From Candidatus Eiseniibacteriota bacterium (GTDB lineage: Bacteria; Eisenbacteria; RBG-16-71-46; CAIMUX01; WJJG01): 9,316 bases of DNA. This document shows positions 5,989 through 9,316 of this stretch, piece by piece; the first letter of the stretch is position 1, and every line of letters begins with the position of its first letter. The stretch covers positions 1 to 9,316 of the forward strand of contig VGIY01000085.1 of NCBI GenBank assembly GCA_016867695.1, given 5' to 3'. A program made the translations under genes and the position numbers. The notes under the pieces were generated by a model that saw only the letters and a program-made list of their open reading frames with translations, ran no database searches and was not told the DNA's origin.

Positions 5989-7228
5989 CCCGCTTGGACC
6001 TCCGCTTGATGTAGGCCCGGACCTGGCACCAGTCGATGAGCGGGGCGAAGATGTTCGCGAAGAGGATCGCGAGCATCATGCCCTCGGGATAGGCGGGGTT
6101 GACCACCCGGATGGCCACGACCAGCGCCCCGATCAGGAATCCGTAGATCCACTGGCCTCTCCGGGTGAAGGCCGCACTCACCGGGTCGGTGGCCATGAAG
6201 ACGGCCCCGAAGGCCCAGCCGCCCAGGACCATGTGCCACCAGAAGGGCATGGCGAAGGCGGGGTTGGAGGCCGATCCGACGCCGTTGAACAGCGCGGCGG
6301 TCAGCGCCGTGCCCAGGAACACCCCGGCCATCGTGCGGTAGGATCCGACCCGGGTGACGACGAGGATCGCGGCCCCGATCAGGCAGGCCAGCGCCGAGGT
6401 CTCGCCCATCGAGCCGGGCACGAAGCCGAGGAAGGAGTCGAGCCAGCCGAAGCCGCGCTCGGCGACGGCGCGCAGCCCCTCGTCGACCGCTACGGCCAGG
6501 GGCGTCGCGCCGCTGACGCCGTCGGGGCTGAGGCCGCGGGCGGCGATCCAGACCTGCTCTCCCGAGATCTCCCCCGGGTAGGCGAAGAAGAGGAAGGCGC
6601 GGCCGGCCAGCGCGGGGTTGAAGATGTTCATCCCCACCCCGCCGAACACCTCCTTGGCGACGACCACCCCGAAGGTGATGCCGAGGGCGACCTGCCAGAG
6701 GGGGATGGTCGGGGGGAGGATGAGCGGGAAGAGCATCGCGGTGACGATGAAGCCCTCGTTCACCTCGTGGCGCCGCGCCGAGGCGAAGATCACCTCCCAG
6801 GCGCCCCCGGCGGCGAAGGTGACGATCAGCACGGGAAGGTAGTAGAGCGCGCCGTGGACGAAGGCGGCGAGGACATTGCCCGAGTCGAAGCCGAGGCCGA
6901 GAGCCAGGTAAAGGGCCGTCCGCCAGCCGTCGAGCGCGGCCGCCGAGGGGGATGCGCCGGCGGCGACGAGCCGCTCGATCGCCAGGTTCGCCTGCAGCCC
7001 CGTGTTGTACATCGCCATCAGGACGGCCGGGGTCAGGGCGAAGACGACGGTCATCATCAGGCGCTTCAGATCCATGGCGTCGCGCACGTGCGTCGCCCCC
7101 GTCGTCACCTTGCCCGGGGTGAAGGCGAAGGCGTCGACGGCCTCATGGAGGGCGTGTATTCGATGGAGGGGCTTTCCCTCCTGGAAGTGGGCTTCCGCCC
7201 GGTCGAGGAGCGTGCGCAGGAGCTTCAT
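5867..7228 (-). CDS. nqrB: Na+-NQR subunit B, membrane subunit with covalent FMN and Na+ path
   Basis: NqrB is the largest membrane subunit. It holds covalent FMN and riboflavin, forms part of the quinone site and contributes to the sodium channel. Residues 1-414 align with the usual length and motifs: an amphipathic N-terminus, about ten helices, FAAGGAWE (138-145; G141/G142 match the glycines linked to korormicin and HQNO sensitivity in Vibrio), RHEVNEGFIVT, GMNIFNPALAGRAF, the flavinylation motif DGVSGAT (236-242, acceptor T242), ATDPVSA (D349) and YPEGMMLAILFANIFAPLID (381-400). The conventional end is near KRRSKRD, but no stop follows, and the frame continues 39 residues inside nqrC (to 5867) with a Gly/Ala/Arg-rich tail that I do not recognise as part of the family. 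The start shares a base with the nqrA stop (TGATG), and AAGGAAGG lies just upstream. Identity is certain; the tail is the only doubtful part. Confidence 0.98.
   Translation of the reverse strand: MKLLRTLLDRAEAHFQEGKPLHRIHALHEAVDAFAFTPGKVTTGATHVRDAMDLKRLMMTVVFALTPAVLMAMYNTGLQANLAIERLVAAGASPSAAALDGWRTALYLALGLGFDSGNVLAAFVHGALYYLPVLIVTFAAGGAWEVIFASARRHEVNEGFIVTAMLFPLILPPTIPLWQVALGITFGVVVAKEVFGGVGMNIFNPALAGRAFLFFAYPGEISGEQVWIAARGLSPDGVSGATPLAVAVDEGLRAVAERGFGWLDSFLGFVPGSMGETSALACLIGAAILVVTRVGSYRTMAGVFLGTALTAALFNGVGSASNPAFAMPFWWHMVLGGWAFGAVFMATDPVSAAFTRRGQWIYGFLIGALVVAIRVVNPAYPEGMMLAILFANIFAPLIDWCQVRAYIKRRSKRDAEEPALHRGVRYRRLRGVLGAGVAVGGDAAGEAGDEPQA
5998..6003 (-). promoter_or_regulatory. Ribosome binding site for nqrC inside the nqrB coding sequence
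   Basis: The minus strand reads GGAGGT, 9 bases before the nqrC ATG. It lies within the codons of the conserved KRRS end of NqrB. It supports 5988 as the real nqrC start despite the long overlap with the nqrB frame. Confidence 0.7.
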
Positions 7229-8706
7229 CAGCCTTCCTTCTCGATGGTGTCCAGGACGTCGCGCAGGGCGGGTCCGTAGTCGTTCTTCCCCGGACAGGCG
7301 AAGGTGCAGAGCGCGAGGTCCTCGGGATCGAGCTCCAGAACGCCCAGAGCGCGACAGGAGGCGAGATCGCGGCTGAGGAGGGCCCTGAGCAGGAAGGTCG
7401 GGTGCTCGTGGATCGGCATGACCTTCTCGAAGACGCCGAAGGGGACGATGGCCCGCCGGCTTCCATGCGTGGAGCTGGTCAGCGGCATGGGCCTACCGCG
7501 CTTCGTCAGCCTCGAGAGGAAGAGGGGCATGATGGAGTACTTGTCGCCGCCCGGGCCGAGCCAGCCGAGGAAGACCCGCCGGCGTTCCTCGGCGATGGCG
7601 GTGACCTGGCTGTGGAAGCGCCCGAGATGGCCGGTCGCGCCCTCGACCTGGCGGCCGAAGAGGCACGACCCCGAGATGACGCGGGTCTCGCCCCCCTCGA
7701 CCAGCCGGCGCGCGACCAGGGGGGCGATCTCGGCCCCCTGGCGCGTGCGTAGCAGGGCGGGGTCGGCGACCCGCGGACCCGCCACCGACACGACCCGCTC
7801 CACGCTGAGCCTGCCGGTCAGGAAGAGGGCGCCCAGGGCCAGCGCGTCCTGGTAGCCGATGTGCCAGACGGTGCGGTTCGCCCCCACCGGGTCGACCATG
7901 CTGATGTGCACACCGACGGTTCCCGCCGGATGAGGGCCGGCGAACTCGTGGACCTCGACGCCGCGGACGTCCGCTCCGGAGACTCGCGCTCCGGGCGCCC
8001 GGCAGAGATGGATCGGGCATCCATCCCCGAGCGCGACGAGGGCCTCGAGGCCCGCGCGAAAGTCCCCCTCGCGCCCCGCGATCACCGCCGCGGGATCGGG
8101 CGCCAGGGGGTAGGTGTCGACGGCGGTGACGAAGATCGAGCAGGGTGCGGTGCCGGGCAGCGGGGAGCGGCTGAAGGGCCGGGTCCGCAGCGCCGGCCAC
8201 ATGCCCGACTCCAGCATCAGCGCTTCGACCTGCTCGGCGCTCAGCTCGCCCGGAGGCTTCCCCGTGTAGGACGGAAAGGTCTCGTCCTCCTCGCGCGCGT
8301 CGAGTTCGATGACGACCGCGAGGAGCGCCCGCTTCTCGCCGCGGTGGATCCCCGCGACCACGCCTCCGCCGGGAGAGGTGAAGAGGACCCCCACGTTCTT
8401 GCGATCCTCGAATAGCGGGGTCCCGCGGCGGACCCGATCCCCCTCCCTGACGCGCATGCGCGGGCGCATGCCCGCGTAGTCCTCGGCCAGCACGGCCACG
8501 CGCTCGACCGGAACGGGGTCGCCCCACCGGGTCGGGGCCGTTCCGGGCAGCGGCAGATCGAGGCCCTGGCGGACGCGGTGGAGCCTCGGCGGCGCCGTCG
8601 CGGGCGCCCGCTCTCCGGTCCTGCGGTCCCCGCTGGTCGAGGACTGGTGCGCGTTCCCGGCCGCCTGATCCGCGGCGAGCGGCGGTGTCGATGGCGATGG
8701 ACCCAT
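7228..8706 (-). CDS. nqrA: Na+-NQR subunit A, peripheral quinone-side subunit
   Basis: NqrA is the cytoplasmic subunit docked on NqrB. It is related in fold to RnfC and has been linked to quinone binding, although it carries no redox cofactor. From 8706 the frame gives 492 residues. The core from about residue 42 matches NqrA throughout: GLDLPLPG, AGMRPRMRVREGD, LFEDRKNVGVLFTSP, GMWPALRTRPFS, FVTAVDTYPLA, EFAGPHPAGTVGVHI, RVISGSCLFG, and the C-terminus LALCTFACPGKNDYG through DTIEKEG. The first 41 residues are a Ser/Pro/Ala-rich hydrophilic extension absent from the 446-residue Vibrio protein. I chose ATG 8706 because GGGAGGT lies exactly 8 bases upstream and I find no ATG, GTG or TTG nearer the conserved core. 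The frame stays open further upstream through the VOC gene, but those codons are antisense-like shadow. It is first in the nqr operon, 86 bases after the VOC stop. Confidence 0.97.
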   Translation of the reverse strand: MGPSPSTPPLAADQAAGNAHQSSTSGDRRTGERAPATAPPRLHRVRQGLDLPLPGTAPTRWGDPVPVERVAVLAEDYAGMRPRMRVREGDRVRRGTPLFEDRKNVGVLFTSPGGGVVAGIHRGEKRALLAVVIELDAREEDETFPSYTGKPPGELSAEQVEALMLESGMWPALRTRPFSRSPLPGTAPCSIFVTAVDTYPLAPDPAAVIAGREGDFRAGLEALVALGDGCPIHLCRAPGARVSGADVRGVEVHEFAGPHPAGTVGVHISMVDPVGANRTVWHIGYQDALALGALFLTGRLSVERVVSVAGPRVADPALLRTRQGAEIAPLVARRLVEGGETRVISGSCLFGRQVEGATGHLGRFHSQVTAIAEERRRVFLGWLGPGGDKYSIMPLFLSRLTKRGRPMPLTSSTHGSRRAIVPFGVFEKVMPIHEHPTFLLRALLSRDLASCRALGVLELDPEDLALCTFACPGKNDYGPALRDVLDTIEKEG

Positions 8707-8714
8707 GTCCGCGG

Positions 8715-8721
8715 ACCTCCC
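8715..8721 (-). promoter_or_regulatory. Ribosome binding site fixing the nqrA start
   Basis: The minus strand reads GGGAGGT, 8 bases before the ATG at 8706. It is the main argument that the 41-residue N-terminal extension of NqrA is translated. Confidence 0.75.
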
Positions 8722-8782
8722 TGGGCGAGCGGCCCTCGTGCTCCTCGGGCAGCGGTCGGCTGCGGCTCTGCGGCCAGCGGCA

Positions 8783-8803
8783 CCTCGAGGGGTCAGCTCG
8801 AGG
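8783..8803 (-). other. 7-base inverted repeat spanning the VOC gene stop codon
   Basis: CCTCGAG (8783-8789) and CTCGAGG (8797-8803) are perfect inverted arms around a 7-base loop that includes the TGA stop. No T-run follows on the minus strand, so it is not an intrinsic terminator by itself. It could weaken read-through into nqrA or merely protect the message. The remaining bases to nqrA show no recognisable promoter. Confidence 0.4.
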
Positions 8804-9188
8804 CGTAGGCGATGACGTGGAAGACCGCGCCCTGCGGGTCCTGCAGCACGGCGAAGCGACCAACCGACGGAATGTCCATCGGCCCGGCGAGCACCTTGCC
8901 GCCCAGCGACGTGCACTTCTCGGCCGCCGCGTCGGCGCTGGCCACGGTGACGTAGGCGCCCCAGGCCGGCGGCATGCCCTGGGCCTGCGGCGGCGTGGCC
9001 ATGATGCCGCCTATCGATGTGTCGCCGATCTTGACGACGTGGTAGTCGCCCTGCCCCATGCTCATCGTGCCGAAAGTCCAGCCGAAGAGGGCGCCGTAGA
9101 ACTCGGTGGCCGCCCGCGGGTCGGACGTCATCAATTCGGTCCAGCTGAAGGCGCCGGCTGTCTTGTAGATGTCCTGATACTCCTTCAT
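8793..9188 (-). CDS. VOC-superfamily (glyoxalase/bleomycin-resistance fold) small protein, function unknown
   Basis: The 131-residue protein is a single vicinal-oxygen-chelate domain of the COG3324-like group. The first half (about 13-66) has the typical FSWTELMTSDPRAATEFYGALFGW opening split as WTELMTSD (16-23) and FYGALFGW (30-37), then YHVVKIGDTSIGGIM. The second half (about 75-128) has WGAYVTVASADAAAEK, GGKVLAGPMDIPSVGRFAVLQDPQGA and a final hydrophobic strand. E18 and H50 could be metal ligands, but the substrate cannot be read from sequence; such proteins are often annotated only as lactoylglutathione lyase-like. There is no signal peptide or membrane segment. The ATG has GGGAG about 8 bases upstream. 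It lies 86 bases ahead of nqrA on the same strand, so it may share transcription with the nqr operon, although nothing in its domain points to a role in NQR. Confidence 0.9.
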   Translation of the reverse strand: MKEYQDIYKTAGAFSWTELMTSDPRAATEFYGALFGWTFGTMSMGQGDYHVVKIGDTSIGGIMATPPQAQGMPPAWGAYVTVASADAAAEKCTSLGGKVLAGPMDIPSVGRFAVLQDPQGAVFHVIAYASS

Positions 9189-9261
9189 TCCCTGCTCCCT
9201 TCACAGAGGTCCTGCGAATCGCCTCCCGCCCCCCGGGTCCGAGGGACGGTTTCGGCGGCGG

Positions 9262-9291
9262 AGGATACCTCTCCACCCGCCGGCTTGTCCA
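9262..9291 (-). promoter_or_regulatory. Candidate sigma70-like promoter upstream of the VOC gene
   Basis: On the minus strand TGGACA (9291-9286, five of six matches to the -35 consensus) is followed by 18 bases and TATCCT (9267-9262, four of six to the -10 consensus). Transcription would start near 9255, giving a leader of about 66 bases before the VOC start. It is the best promoter-like element I found by eye upstream of the gene block. AT-containing hexamers are rare in this GC-rich sequence, which adds some weight; chance remains possible. Confidence 0.4.
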
Positions 9292-9316
9292 TTGGCGCTC
9301 GGCTTCTCCTGCGACT

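Noticed and set aside
6233..7279. 348-codon plus-strand frame antisense to nqrB
   Set aside because: Its composition (Gly/Glu/Asp/Arg/His) is the mirror of a membrane protein gene. It contains no motif.
7493..8863. 456-codon minus-strand frame overlapping nqrA
   Set aside because: It is an alternative frame of nqrA, rich in Arg/Gly/Pro, without any conserved motif.
8707..9276. Upstream in-frame extension of nqrA to 9276 (682 residues)
   Set aside because: The extra codons are a shadow of the VOC gene in another frame; the ATG at 8706 has an ideal ribosome binding site.
1..9316. CRISPR arrays, tRNA or rRNA genes, insertion sequences, phage or defence genes
   Set aside because: I saw no repeat-spacer pattern, RNA gene signature, transposase or attachment-like repeats. 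The only repeats found are the short one in nqrC and small hairpins.

Overview
The window is a single co-oriented block of genes, all on the minus strand. It comes from a GC-rich, Gram-negative-type bacterium: third codon positions are strongly G/C, and the main operon encodes a complete Na+-translocating NADH:quinone oxidoreductase (NQR) with periplasmic flavin maturation. The GC-rich codon use, the divergent NqrM and the unusual protein tails do not look like a classical gammaproteobacterial NQR host, but the sequence alone does not fix the phylum.

Layout in transcription order, from high to low coordinates. A small VOC-fold protein (9188-8793) sits behind a plausible sigma70-like promoter. 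Next comes nqrA (8706-7228), nqrB (7228-5867), nqrC (5988-5107), nqrD (5110-4493), nqrE (4429-3812), nqrF (3781-2555), apbE (2471-1230) and nqrM (1233-1042). After a 183-base gap with a GC-rich hairpin, an HD-GYP domain gene starts at 858 with GTG and runs off the left edge. Junctions are tight: TGATG between nqrA and nqrB, ATGA between nqrC and nqrD and between apbE and nqrM, and an unusually long 122-base overlap between nqrB and nqrC. No stretch longer than 300 bases lacks a gene.

How the genes work together: NqrF takes electrons from NADH through FAD and a plant-type [2Fe-2S] centre. The paired cysteines of NqrD and NqrE hold the iron-sulfur centre inside the membrane. NqrC and NqrB carry covalent FMN on threonines, NqrB also forms much of the Na+ path, and NqrA completes the peripheral quinone-side module. 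ApbE attaches the FMN groups, and NqrM is the small cysteine-rich factor needed to assemble the NqrD/NqrE iron site. The operon therefore carries the six structural subunits plus both dedicated maturation factors.

I do not see a new system here. The points worth a second look are departures from the standard NQR plan: the nqrB/nqrC overlap with a predicted NqrB tail, an Ala in place of the usual Ser/Thr in the NqrC flavinylation motif, a repeat-bearing NqrC tail, a 41-residue NqrA N-terminal extension, and an NqrM with a rearranged cysteine motif. Long plus-strand open frames across the region are by-products of GC-rich coding sequence.
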